In this document: positions 34,054 through 43,333 of the stretch, in pieces
How the letters are laid out: the number at the start of each line of letters is the position of its first letter
Position numbering within the stretch: the stretch's first letter is position 1
Origin: Leptospira sp. WS39.C2
GTDB taxonomy: Bacteria; Spirochaetota; Leptospiria; Leptospirales; Leptospiraceae
Direction: 5' to 3'
DNA: 64,000 nt
NCBI RefSeq assembly: GCF_040833965.1
Contig: NZ_CP162142.1
Location: 3,578,001-3,642,000 of the forward strand
Program-made: the position numbers and the translations under genes
Notes under the pieces: model-generated
The model's input: the letters and a program-made list of their open reading frames with translations, nothing else
Database searches by the model: none
What the model was told of the DNA's origin: nothing

Positions 34054-35136
34054 TTAGGGTCTAACTACAGGTTCCATCTCCAAATGGATGGAAAAAGTTT
34101 CAAAGACTCTTTTTTGGATCGTTTCAGCCATTGCTAATAATGCCTCTGTCGTTCCTTTTATATTAATTAGACCCAAACAATGGTTCGTGGAGATACCTAC
34201 TCCACCAGGAAAAATGTCTCCTTTTTTGATGCCTGAATGTTCAATGAGCCAGGCGGCAGATAATTTTTTGGTGTCTGGTGTATCATCAAACATGGGAGGA
34301 TCCAAATGTCCTAATTGTTTCGCCTTTGCTAAAAACAAATCAGCTTCTGACTTTGGAATAATGGGATTTGTGAAAAAAGAACCAGCTGAACGTGTGTTAG
34401 GATCTTTTTCATCCAATACCATCGATTTTTTCTTCCTTAGTCCTATAATCAATTTCCTGAGTAATTCTAACTGTACGATTCTGTCATTATCTTCGGACAC
34501 AATATCAGTTTTTTCTGATAAAATAGATTCCCATTGTTTTTTTACTTCAGGATATAAAATACATGGCTCCAAGGTTTTAGAAAGAACAAATGTAACCGAA
34601 GTTACAATATGCTTTTGATATTTTCCAGATTTGAATTCACTATTCCTATATGTGAAATTACAATTTTCTTTTGGGATTACAATTGAATTTCCCAATTCAT
34701 CTAAACATTGAATGGATACAATTGAATCTTTTACTTCTTGTCCGTACGCTCCAATATTTTGGATGGGAGAGGCTCCAACAGAACCAGGAATTCCAGACAA
34801 ACATTCAACTCCAGTTAACCCTTGTTTGACTACATATTCAACAAATTGGTCCCAAACAACTCCTGCACCTACTTCATAAATTACCGATGATTCATTTACT
34901 TCCAAACATCTAATTCCTGGAATCTGAATATGAAATACCACACCATCGAAACCACTGTCACGAATGATTGAATTTGAACCACCGCCCAAAATCATGTAAG
35001 GCAATTTATTCTTTTGGCAGTAGGATAATGATTCCTTTGCGTCATCTATGGTTTTGATCGAGATAAAATATTTCGCCTGGCCACCTAAACGAAATGTTGT
35101 CAGTGGAGCCAGAGGGATATCATTTTGGACCAACAT
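34054..35136 (-). CDS. murB: UDP-N-acetylenolpyruvoylglucosamine reductase
   Basis: 360 residues from ATG 35136; a TTG at 35160 with an upstream GAGGAAA is possible. The enzyme makes UDP-MurNAc in the cytosol using FAD and NADPH. FAD site: LGGGSNSIIRDSGFDGVVFH; core motif SGIPGSVGASPIQNIGAYGQ; catalytic Ser in RSAGSFFTNP; C-terminal catalytic Glu in HLEMEPV. The length and the long central insert fit the E. coli-type (type I) enzymes. The start is divergent from the ArsC/Spx-like gene, 50 bases away. Confidence 0.95.
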   Translation of the reverse strand: MLVQNDIPLAPLTTFRLGGQAKYFISIKTIDDAKESLSYCQKNKLPYMILGGGSNSIIRDSGFDGVVFHIQIPGIRCLEVNESSVIYEVGAGVVWDQFVEYVVKQGLTGVECLSGIPGSVGASPIQNIGAYGQEVKDSIVSIQCLDELGNSIVIPKENCNFTYRNSEFKSGKYQKHIVTSVTFVLSKTLEPCILYPEVKKQWESILSEKTDIVSEDNDRIVQLELLRKLIIGLRKKKSMVLDEKDPNTRSAGSFFTNPIIPKSEADLFLAKAKQLGHLDPPMFDDTPDTKKLSAAWLIEHSGIKKGDIFPGGVGISTNHCLGLINIKGTTEALLAMAETIQKRVFETFSIHLEMEPVVRP

Positions 35137-35186
35137 TGTTCCAATAAAAAGTTTCCTCAAAAATAGTAAGTAAGAAAATCGGTCTT

Positions 35187-35546
35187 ATGGCTCGATCCAA
35201 ACTGAAAGTTTACGAATATTCTGGCTGTAGCACATGCAGAAATGCTCTCAAATATCTTAAGTCCAAAAAAATAGATTTTGAACAACTGGCGATCAGGGAT
35301 ACTCCACCTACAATTTCTGAACTCAAGAAAGCAAAACAATACTTAGGTGATATTAAAAAACTATTCAATACTTCTGGTAAAGATTACCGAGAAGGTAATT
35401 GGAAAGAAAAATTAGGGAAACTCAGCGAAGACCAAATTTACAAAGAACTATCAAACAACGGAAATTTGGTCAAACGGCCCTTTGTGGTTGGAGATGGTTG
35501 GTATCTAGTTGGATTCAAAGAAGAGGAATGGGGGGAGAGGGTTTAG
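35187..35546 (+). CDS. ArsC/Spx-family thioredoxin-fold protein
   Basis: 119 residues with the family's N-terminal YSGCSTCRNALKYLKSK, giving a CxxC redox pair (about Cys14 and Cys17), and the C-terminal LVKRPFVVGDGWYLVGFKEEEW. That is the YffB/Spx/ArsC-like group. The arsenate reductase reaction is possible but is usually not the role of this subfamily; no ars genes lie nearby. It is monocistronic and divergent from murB. Confidence 0.85.
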   Translation: MARSKLKVYEYSGCSTCRNALKYLKSKKIDFEQLAIRDTPPTISELKKAKQYLGDIKKLFNTSGKDYREGNWKEKLGKLSEDQIYKELSNNGNLVKRPFVVGDGWYLVGFKEEEWGERV

Positions 35547-35569
35547 AGAGGGTACAAGTGGGATTTAGG

Positions 35570-35629
35570 TATCCCCGCCCTGATTAGGGTGGGGAACTGG
35601 ACCCGCCACCCAATACGTCCTCTCTATCA
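35570..35629. repeat. Dispersed intergenic repeat, copy 2
   Basis: CCCCGCCCT and AGGGTGGGG form a near-perfect hairpin, and AGGGTGG can also pair with CCGCCACCC just to the right. Bases 35602-35629 match copy 1 (6204-6231) at 27 of 28 positions. As with copy 1, it lies between convergent genes. Confidence 0.75.
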
Positions 35630-35687
35630 CTTTGCTATCTAATTTACAAATGTAATCCAATTCAAAAAATTTATTCTTTCATAAAGT

Positions 35688-36569
35688 TCATATTTGCTCT
35701 CGGAGCACATCGACTTCCACTTTTAATTTGTGTTTTCCACCACCAAATAAAATACCTTTGAGAGGGGAAACATCAGAATAGTCACGACCAATGGCTGTTA
35801 TGATGTATTCTTCCGAAATCATTTTTCCATTCGTAGGATCAAAGTCCATCCATCCGAATGTTGGACAATACACAGAGACCCATGCATGCGTTGCATCACT
35901 ACCTTGTAATTTCTGTATCCCAGGTGGAGGTAATGTTTCCAAATATCCACTAACATAACGACAAGGAATCTTTAATGAACGTAATGCGGCAATCATCAAA
36001 TGAGAAAAATCTTGACAAACACCTTTTCTCTCAAACAGAACTTGTTCAAGCGGTGTATTAATATTTGTTGCTTTTGGATCATATTGAAAGTTTTGAAAAA
36101 TATATTGAGTGAGTTCCAGTGCTCCTTGGAAGACTGGTTTATTATTGGTAAAAATATTGCTAATAAAATCCGAATACAATTGTTTTGATGGAATGAATGG
36201 AGATGGTTGTATAAATTCAATTGCTTGAAGATCTGCATCTAAAGCGGATTCATGAATTAAATCATAAATATGTTCCCATGGAGTTGATTTCGATAAATCA
36301 AAATCAAAACTTTGATGAGTTCTCACAGTTGACTCAACGACAACTTCTAAAAAACGATGAGGATCTTCCACTGAAAATAAAAAAACTTGATTGCCAAAAT
36401 AATCTCTCCGAAAGGAAGAAACTACTGGCTTTGGATTCACAGTAACATGAGTACGATAACAATCTTGGTGAGTAGTCGTTAATGGATACATGTGTGCCAT
36501 ATTATGACAATAGGCTACAAAATCATCGTAACTATATTTTGTTTTGTGTATGACTCTAAAATCAGCCAT
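35688..36569 (-). CDS. Transglutaminase-like cysteine peptidase family protein
   Basis: 293 residues from ATG 36569, which overlaps the upstream gene by eight bases; a longer frame is not needed. An N-terminal beta domain (Bact_transglu_N-like, about 1-85, HKTKYSYDD) precedes a transglutaminase-like domain. The triad is complete: Cys in RKGVCQDFSHLM, His in DATHAWVSVY and Asp in DFDPTNGKM. In this gene cluster such domains are predicted to cut or remodel peptide or isopeptide bonds made by the ATP-grasp proteins. It is the last gene of the five-gene operon. Confidence 0.88.
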   Translation of the reverse strand: MADFRVIHKTKYSYDDFVAYCHNMAHMYPLTTTHQDCYRTHVTVNPKPVVSSFRRDYFGNQVFLFSVEDPHRFLEVVVESTVRTHQSFDFDLSKSTPWEHIYDLIHESALDADLQAIEFIQPSPFIPSKQLYSDFISNIFTNNKPVFQGALELTQYIFQNFQYDPKATNINTPLEQVLFERKGVCQDFSHLMIAALRSLKIPCRYVSGYLETLPPPGIQKLQGSDATHAWVSVYCPTFGWMDFDPTNGKMISEEYIITAIGRDYSDVSPLKGILFGGGKHKLKVEVDVLREQI

Positions 36570-39096
36570 TCGTATCACCAATTCGTGTTTGTTCCTCTGT
36601 ATAGTTGAAGTATCGAGAAGAAAGTGCATCAGACAACATTCTCAAATAACCGTGTAATTCTTCTAACCATACAGAAACTGATGTTAATGGCGCTTCAGAC
36701 TCGAAGAAAATTGCAATGTCTTTCATTTTAAAATGAGTGTATAATTGAAGTGCAGCTCTATCTTCTGAATATACGATTTTTTTATCTTTCCCAGGTAAAA
36801 ATTGTAAATCAGAATTTATTTGTTCTAATTGGTATGCCAATGACCTTGGGTTGGTCGTATCAAAGAGTAAAATATCTAAAACTGATTCTTGATCAATTTT
36901 CCCAGAATATCGCCTATTATATGTAAGCCGAATATCACTAATTCTTAAAAATGTTTCAAACGAAGATTTGTCTTCGAAACTTTTCCATTGAATCATTCCT
37001 TGTAACATAAGAATCATATTGATTGATCGTTCTATCCTTCGACCAAGATTTAAGAAATACCAACCAGCTTCACGGCTCATATTTTCAAAAGAAAGACCTG
37101 TTAAGGAAGATAAGTTAACAATTATTTTTTGGAGGAAATCAATAATTTGATCATAAGATTCAATATGCAGCGTAGACTGATCCTCTAAATGAAGGAGAAT
37201 TTTTTTCATATCGTCTGACAAACGATCTCTTACTGATTTTGAAGCAATTACCAAACTGCGTAAATGAAAACCTAAACTACCAACAATATTTTTATCTATC
37301 GTCAAACTTTGTAATTCGGGGAGTGGGTTTGCAAAAAGTTCGCTAGAATCATCACCTAAAAATCCTGGATAACTATTTGTTACATGAGTCACCAATTTAA
37401 GAATATTTTCTAGTGATTCCTTTTCGTAACCATCTTCAACTTGTAAAATTTTGAAAATCGCCTCCCGTATAACTCTTGTTTGATTTTCTGATCTTTCGAG
37501 ATAACGGGCTAACCAAAATAAATTATCTGCAACCCTACTTGGAACTCCAGAACTTTTACGTGAAATTAAAATTTGATCAGATTTTGGTACAAGTAGAGAT
37601 TCTTCTTTTTGTGTTTCTGATGATAGTACCCATAAATCTTTACTCCATGCTCCTCGTTGGCTTGTTATAAAAAATTCATCCAAAGATGGAGATACTCGAA
37701 CAAGTCCACCAGCCATTGTTTGGTATCCAGATCCTGAAGAAGATACAAAAGTCCTCATAATAGCTCTGCCAGGTCGAAATCCATTTTCACCTAATACAGG
37801 TACGGTGGCAGATTCAATCATTTCCTGTGCGATAAATCGTTTCGGAGCATGTTGCAATTTTTCTAAAAATATATCTTTTCTTTCGCCACTAAGTTCGACA
37901 AAAGTTACTGGAGTTTCTTCGTCTGTTCGAGAAACAGTTTTAAATACATATTTCTCAGGGTTTTGTAAGACCAATTGAAATTGGTCTTTGTTTCCTAACC
38001 AATAAGTAGGTGCCATAGGAAGTAATAAATCTTCTCCCAAATAAAACCTACATAACTCAGAATAAAAAGGTAATAGTGCTCGATTTTCTAAAAATCCAGT
38101 TCCAATCGGATTTGCAATTTTTACATTTCCAGAACGGACTGATTCTAATAATCCAGGAACTCCCAATAAAGAATCCCCCTTAAGTTCTAGAGGGTCCATA
38201 AAATCATCATCAACTCTACGCAAAATCAAATCAACTTGTTGTAAACCTTCAACGGTTTTCATGTACACTTTATTTTTACGAACCGTTAGATCTTCACCTT
38301 GGACAAGAGTATAACCTAAATAACCAGCTAGGTATGCATGTTCAAAATATGTTTCATTGGAAGGACCTGGTGTTAACAACACAATCACAGGTTCTTTTCC
38401 ACTAACTCCCGATAATTGAGTAAGAGATTTACGTAATGATCGAAAGTATACAGCAACTCTATGTACCATCGCATCGCGATACATACTTGGAAAAATTCTT
38501 GATAGTACAATTCGATTTTCTAAAGAATAACCCGATCCCGATGGAGCTTGGACTCTATCATTTAATACATAAAAATTTCCATCAGCGGCACGTATCAAAT
38601 CACAAACAAAAAATAATAAAGCTGGATTCTTAGCTAAAAAATGATTTGAGTCATACATACCATCACATGCGCGCAAAAAGGAAGACTCATTGAATAAAAT
38701 TTCTGGAGGAATTTTTTTCTCATACAATAATCTTCTTTTGGAATATACATCACGAACAAGTGCATCCAAAAGATCAGCTCTTTGGTTTAAACCTCTTTCC
38801 AAAATTCTCCACTCTTCACTCTCCATTACGAGAGGAAAAAGATCTAATTCCCAAGGTCTTTCTTTAGCTTCTATTTGTTCTGATTGATAAAGATTATAAG
38901 TTACACCATTTTCTCTCAAAATTCGATCAGTGTCTCGCCTACGATTGATTAATTCAGCAGGGCCAAGTTCTTGAAATGATTTTACTAAAAACTTGTATTT
39001 GTTTCGAATTTGACCATCTGCATCATATAATTCATCATAAACACCAGGAATCGTTTTATAATTATCGATGAGATGATAAGGATCTTTTGTCATCAT
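36562..39096 (-). CDS. Fused circularly permuted ATP-grasp and alpha-E protein
   Basis: 844 residues. Residues about 1-485 are a circularly permuted type 2 ATP-grasp domain (DUF404/DUF407: SGSGYSLENRIVLSRIFPSM, DLILRRVDDDFMDPLELKG, IANPIGTGFLENRALLPF, GAWSKDLWVL). Residues about 520-830 are an alpha-E domain (DUF403: SRVADNLFWLARYLERSENQ). Compared with the stand-alone ATP-grasp in the same operon, the glycine loop NGAGGYGM is replaced by SRTDEETPV, so nucleotide binding may differ. The ATG overlaps the preceding stop by one base. The predicted role is peptide-bond formation on an unknown substrate. Confidence 0.88.
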   Translation of the reverse strand: MMTKDPYHLIDNYKTIPGVYDELYDADGQIRNKYKFLVKSFQELGPAELINRRRDTDRILRENGVTYNLYQSEQIEAKERPWELDLFPLVMESEEWRILERGLNQRADLLDALVRDVYSKRRLLYEKKIPPEILFNESSFLRACDGMYDSNHFLAKNPALLFFVCDLIRAADGNFYVLNDRVQAPSGSGYSLENRIVLSRIFPSMYRDAMVHRVAVYFRSLRKSLTQLSGVSGKEPVIVLLTPGPSNETYFEHAYLAGYLGYTLVQGEDLTVRKNKVYMKTVEGLQQVDLILRRVDDDFMDPLELKGDSLLGVPGLLESVRSGNVKIANPIGTGFLENRALLPFYSELCRFYLGEDLLLPMAPTYWLGNKDQFQLVLQNPEKYVFKTVSRTDEETPVTFVELSGERKDIFLEKLQHAPKRFIAQEMIESATVPVLGENGFRPGRAIMRTFVSSSGSGYQTMAGGLVRVSPSLDEFFITSQRGAWSKDLWVLSSETQKEESLLVPKSDQILISRKSSGVPSRVADNLFWLARYLERSENQTRVIREAIFKILQVEDGYEKESLENILKLVTHVTNSYPGFLGDDSSELFANPLPELQSLTIDKNIVGSLGFHLRSLVIASKSVRDRLSDDMKKILLHLEDQSTLHIESYDQIIDFLQKIIVNLSSLTGLSFENMSREAGWYFLNLGRRIERSINMILMLQGMIQWKSFEDKSSFETFLRISDIRLTYNRRYSGKIDQESVLDILLFDTTNPRSLAYQLEQINSDLQFLPGKDKKIVYSEDRAALQLYTHFKMKDIAIFFESEAPLTSVSVWLEELHGYLRMLSDALSSRYFNYTEEQTRIGDTNG

Positions 39097-42000
39097 TACT
39101 TAGTAGTAACCATTCTCAAATCCAACGTACATGGATAGGCTTTATTTTCCAATCGTACAGGAGGCAAACTTTTCCCAATTTTATGACCATGTGTCCAAAA
39201 ACGTGATATTCGTCTAGATTCTGCTTCATAGGCATTAATTGGAATGGTTTGGTAAGATAACCCGCCTGGATGTGAGACATGGTAAGTACAACCACCAAGG
39301 GAACGATGATTCCAAAGATCATAAACATCAAACACTAAAACTTGCTGCGCTGGAAGTTGTGGGTGTAATGTAAAAATTGGATTCCACGCTTTAAAGCGTA
39401 CTCCTGCGACAAATTCATTCTGAACAGATGTAGGTTGTAAAGGTACTTCAAATCCATTACAACTCAATTTATATCGATCTGGGTGGAATCCTTTAATTTT
39501 TACTTGTACACGTTCAGTAGCCGAATCCACACCTCTGGATGTACCTTGTGATGTATTTTCTTCACCTAATACATTCCAAGGTTCAAGAGCCATTCTTAAC
39601 TCAATTTCCATTCCATCTAAATAACAGATGCCATATTGTGGAAAACGAAACTCAAAAAATGGATCAAAGTCCTTAGACAAAAACGAAAATCCTTGGTTTT
39701 GCAAATCGAAGATGACTTCTTTAAAATCTCTGTATACAAAATAAGGTAACATATACCTGTCATGTAGTTCTGTATTCCAATTGATTGGGTTACCATAATA
39801 TGGTTCTTCCCAAAATTTACAAATGATCGCCATCATAAGCGCTTGTTGAACAACGCTCATTTGGTAATGAGGTGGCATTTCAAATGCCCTCATTTCAATT
39901 AAACCCAAACGACCAGTAGCTGAACCTGGATCAAATAATTTATCAATCGAAATTTCTGTTCTATGGGTATTACCAGTGACATCGATTAAAATATTTCGTA
40001 ACAAACGATCCAATAACCACGGTGGAGTGTGTCGACTTGAATCAATTTGTTGGAATGCAATTTTCAATTCATGCAAAGAATCATTTCTTGCTTCGTCTAT
40101 CCTCGGAGATTGAGAAGTAGGACCGATGAACATTCCTGAAAATAAATAAGACAATCCTGGATGGTTCTGCCAGTAAGATACTAAACTACGGAGTAGTGAT
40201 GGTTTTCTTAAAAATGGGCTATCTCCAACTGACTCACCACCTAACGTAATATGGTTTCCACCACCAGTTCCTGAATGCCTGCCATCAATTAAAAACTTTT
40301 CAGCTGTAAGGCGTAATTGGTATGCCTCATCATATAAAATTTTTGTTTTTTCAACAATTTCCTCAAACTGGCTAGAAGGATGAAAATTCACTTCAATCAC
40401 TCCTGGATCTGGAGTAATTTTAAAACGATTTAACCTTGGATCGTTTGGTGCTTCATATCCTTCAATCACAATCGGTAAATCTGTTTCTAATGCAGTTTGT
40501 TCAATTGCATGAATTAATAATAACCAACCTTCTAAGGATTGTATTGGTGGTAAAAATACTCGAAGATTTCCATTCCTTGGCTCCACAGAAAGAGCAGTTC
40601 GTGTATGAAATCCATCCAAAGAATAACTTACATTCGCCATTCCCAATGGATACTGGCTCAGTTCCTTCACATTTGGTAAAGGTGGTTTTGTTGTATAAGG
40701 ATCTTCTGGACTTGTAAATCTCGATTTTCCACCTAATGATTGTAATGGTAAACGTAATCCAATAGGTGAATCACCTGGAATTAAGTGTAATTTTCCACGT
40801 CGAAATTTCCATTCATCCGATATCCAAAATTTGTTTAGTGGATCAAAATCTAATGGAAGCACATAACCGACTTCTTTATGTACTCCTCTATCCAATACAT
40901 TAATAATCCTTTTTCTTTCTAATTCATTATATGTATCTAATCCTTCCAATAATAATTCTGTTTCTAAAGGCAAACTTGATTCTTGCCATAAATAATATAA
41001 GTTATCCTCATAAGCTGGAATCACCGATGAACTAGAGACTTTCAAAAATTTAATTAAACAGGAAATGAATTTTCTCGCATCATCGGTATTCGCTGAACCT
41101 GTATAACGATCATCAGCGAGTAAATGTGGATTTGTCCAAAGTGGTTCTTTGTCTTTCCGCCAATATGTTATCATCGCCCATCTAGGTAAAGGTTCACTTG
41201 GATACCATTTCCCTTGTCCATATTGTAAGAGACCACCGGGTGCAAAATGTTTTCCCAAACGTTTAATAAGTTGTTCTGATTTTGAATACTTTTCAAACCC
41301 AAGTGCATCAAAATTCCATTCTGGCGCTTCTCTGTTTTCAGTTGAAACAAAGGTTGGTTCACCACCTATCGTCAAACGAATGTCATTTTTTTTGATTCTT
41401 TTATTAATTGAATCACCTAACTTTAGAATACGTTTCCAATCTTCTTCTAAGTAAGGTAACGTAACTCGTGGAGTTTCCAAAACACGTTCCACATGCATGG
41501 AAAATGAAAAATCCATTTTTGCTTTTTCAGCAAATCCATGAATCGGACCAGCTGATTCTGGTTCAGGAGTTGCTGCGAGTGGGATATGACCTTCCCCTGT
41601 AAAAAGACCAGAAGTTGGATCAAGACCTACCCATCCTGCTCCAGGCAAATACACTTCTGCCCAAGCATGTAAATCAGTAAAATCAACATCAGTACCTGAT
41701 GGTCCATCTAAGGATTTTACATCTGCTTTTAATTGGATGAGATAACCAGAAACAAATCGAGCCGCGAGTCCCAAATGTCTTAAAACTTGAACAAGTAAAT
41801 AGGCAGAATCACGACAAGAACCCAATTGTTTCGACAACGTAACTTCTGTTGGTTGTATCCCAGGCTCCATCCTAATCACATAACCGATGTCATTGTATAT
41901 TTTTGCATTCAATGCAACGAGAAATTCAACGACCCTTTTTTTCCCGATGTTTATTGTTTTTAAATATGAAGTTAATAGTTTTCCTGGTTTTTTTGGTTTT

Positions 42001-42353
42001 AGATATGGAGTGAGTTCTTTTTTAAGGATCTTATCATATTGAAAGGGATAGTTCTCTGCATATTCCTCTACAAAAAAATCAAATGGATTAATCACTTTTA
42101 AATCAGTAACCAAATCCACTGCTACTTGTAGAATATTGGTTTTCTCAGGAAAAACTAATCGGGCAAGGTAATTCCCAAATGGATCTTGTTGCCAATTTAA
42201 AAACTTTTGTTCTGGTAGAATATTTAAGGAATAAGATACAATATGATTTTTTGTATGAGGGGCAGGACGTAAACGAATCACATGTGGTGATAGTGAAATC
42301 GATTTGTCATATTGATATGTTGTGATATGCGTTAAAGAAACTCGTATACTCAT
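39096..42353 (-). CDS. Transglutaminase plus DUF2126 (GS/GCS-fold amidoligase) protein
   Basis: 1085 residues. The N-terminal ~300 are a transglutaminase with its beta domain: Cys in KQLGSCRDSAYLL, His in DLHAWAEVYL, Asp in GLDPTSGLF. The remainder is DUF2126 (RLTIGGEPTFVSTENREAPE, RHSGTGGGNHITLGG, TGRLGLIEMRAFEMPPHYQM), which was predicted by Iyer, Aravind and co-workers to be a ligase of the glutamine-synthetase/GCS fold. One polypeptide thus joins a putative peptide maker and a putative peptide cutter. It starts two bases after the alpha-E gene and overlaps the next gene. Confidence 0.9.
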   Translation of the reverse strand: MSIRVSLTHITTYQYDKSISLSPHVIRLRPAPHTKNHIVSYSLNILPEQKFLNWQQDPFGNYLARLVFPEKTNILQVAVDLVTDLKVINPFDFFVEEYAENYPFQYDKILKKELTPYLKPKKPGKLLTSYLKTINIGKKRVVEFLVALNAKIYNDIGYVIRMEPGIQPTEVTLSKQLGSCRDSAYLLVQVLRHLGLAARFVSGYLIQLKADVKSLDGPSGTDVDFTDLHAWAEVYLPGAGWVGLDPTSGLFTGEGHIPLAATPEPESAGPIHGFAEKAKMDFSFSMHVERVLETPRVTLPYLEEDWKRILKLGDSINKRIKKNDIRLTIGGEPTFVSTENREAPEWNFDALGFEKYSKSEQLIKRLGKHFAPGGLLQYGQGKWYPSEPLPRWAMITYWRKDKEPLWTNPHLLADDRYTGSANTDDARKFISCLIKFLKVSSSSVIPAYEDNLYYLWQESSLPLETELLLEGLDTYNELERKRIINVLDRGVHKEVGYVLPLDFDPLNKFWISDEWKFRRGKLHLIPGDSPIGLRLPLQSLGGKSRFTSPEDPYTTKPPLPNVKELSQYPLGMANVSYSLDGFHTRTALSVEPRNGNLRVFLPPIQSLEGWLLLIHAIEQTALETDLPIVIEGYEAPNDPRLNRFKITPDPGVIEVNFHPSSQFEEIVEKTKILYDEAYQLRLTAEKFLIDGRHSGTGGGNHITLGGESVGDSPFLRKPSLLRSLVSYWQNHPGLSYLFSGMFIGPTSQSPRIDEARNDSLHELKIAFQQIDSSRHTPPWLLDRLLRNILIDVTGNTHRTEISIDKLFDPGSATGRLGLIEMRAFEMPPHYQMSVVQQALMMAIICKFWEEPYYGNPINWNTELHDRYMLPYFVYRDFKEVIFDLQNQGFSFLSKDFDPFFEFRFPQYGICYLDGMEIELRMALEPWNVLGEENTSQGTSRGVDSATERVQVKIKGFHPDRYKLSCNGFEVPLQPTSVQNEFVAGVRFKAWNPIFTLHPQLPAQQVLVFDVYDLWNHRSLGGCTYHVSHPGGLSYQTIPINAYEAESRRISRFWTHGHKIGKSLPPVRLENKAYPCTLDLRMVTTK

Positions 42354-42355
42354 AA

Positions 42356-43324
42356 TTAGTTGGTAAAAAATCGTTCAACAATTTTTGAACCTATTTGATT
42401 GAGTTCAATTTGAATATCATCCAAATATTCATGTAATCCTTTATCAAAAATGGATTTGATATTTTCAGACTTTAATCTATTTAAATATACCGTTGTTGCA
42501 TCTTGTGCTGAATTTCGCGGTAATCCTTCTTTTAAACCTGAAATTTTTTCCAATGCTTCTTGCATCTCCTGGATACAGAAAATAATTGATCTCGGAAACG
42601 TATCATTTAAAATCAAAAACTCAGCGATGTCTGTCGGATCGATTTTTTTATATTTGCGGTTATACATTTCATGTGCACTCGCAGATTTTAATAACGATAA
42701 CCATTGTAATAAATCCAATGTTGATCCAACATCATGAACAGAAGGGAGCAGGATAAAATACTTCATATCCAGAATCCTTGTGGTTTTATCTGCTCTTTCT
42801 AAAAACCTTCCAAGTAAAGAAAAATTCCAAACTTCATCATGTGAGATTGTAGCATCTGAACATCCATAAAAACTTTGGCTATTTTTCCGAACTGTACTTA
42901 GAAAGTCAGAGAGACTCATGGACAAAGTATCTCCATGTTCTCCATTTGTTTCCATATAAAGTTTCCGATAATCTTTCACATATAGGTAAAATTCATTTAA
43001 TACTTCCCACATTGAAGTAGAAATATTTTCACGAATCGTCCGCGCATTTTCTCTAGCTTTCGACAAACATTGGAAAATAGAATTTGGATTCTCTTCCTCA
43101 AATGTCATAAATCGAATTACGTTCACAGGAGAAGGTTCTGAATACTTTTTTGCAAACAATTCATAGTCACCGGTAGTATGCACTAACGGCAACCATTGGT
43201 TTGGCACTTCTTCATTTAAATCCAACGATAACTGATGATTGACATCGATAAAACGGGAATAATTCTCCGCCCTTTCAATGTAACGATTCATCCAAAAAAC
43301 AGATTCGGCAACTCGACTTAACAT
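42356..43324 (-). CDS. Alpha-E domain protein (DUF403)
   Basis: 322 residues, wholly helical, beginning MLSRVAESVFWMNRYIERAEN, the alpha-E signature with conserved Glu and Arg. DFLSTVRKNSQSFYGCSDAT and FLERADKTTRILDMKY follow. This is the stand-alone counterpart of the C-terminal half of the fused protein at 36562. The family's biochemical role is unknown; it is almost always encoded beside a circularly permuted ATP-grasp protein, here nine bases upstream. Confidence 0.92.
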   Translation of the reverse strand: MLSRVAESVFWMNRYIERAENYSRFIDVNHQLSLDLNEEVPNQWLPLVHTTGDYELFAKKYSEPSPVNVIRFMTFEEENPNSIFQCLSKARENARTIRENISTSMWEVLNEFYLYVKDYRKLYMETNGEHGDTLSMSLSDFLSTVRKNSQSFYGCSDATISHDEVWNFSLLGRFLERADKTTRILDMKYFILLPSVHDVGSTLDLLQWLSLLKSASAHEMYNRKYKKIDPTDIAEFLILNDTFPRSIIFCIQEMQEALEKISGLKEGLPRNSAQDATTVYLNRLKSENIKSIFDKGLHEYLDDIQIELNQIGSKIVERFFTN

Positions 43325-43333
43325 ATAAACACC

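Noticed and set aside
34088..34618. 176-residue plus-strand frame
   Set aside because: It lies wholly within murB, whose catalytic motifs are complete; it is a shadow on the opposite strand.
35187..35546. Arsenate resistance locus
   Set aside because: Only a single ArsC/Spx-fold gene; no arsB, acr3 or arsR neighbour, and the sequence fits the general Spx/YffB group better.
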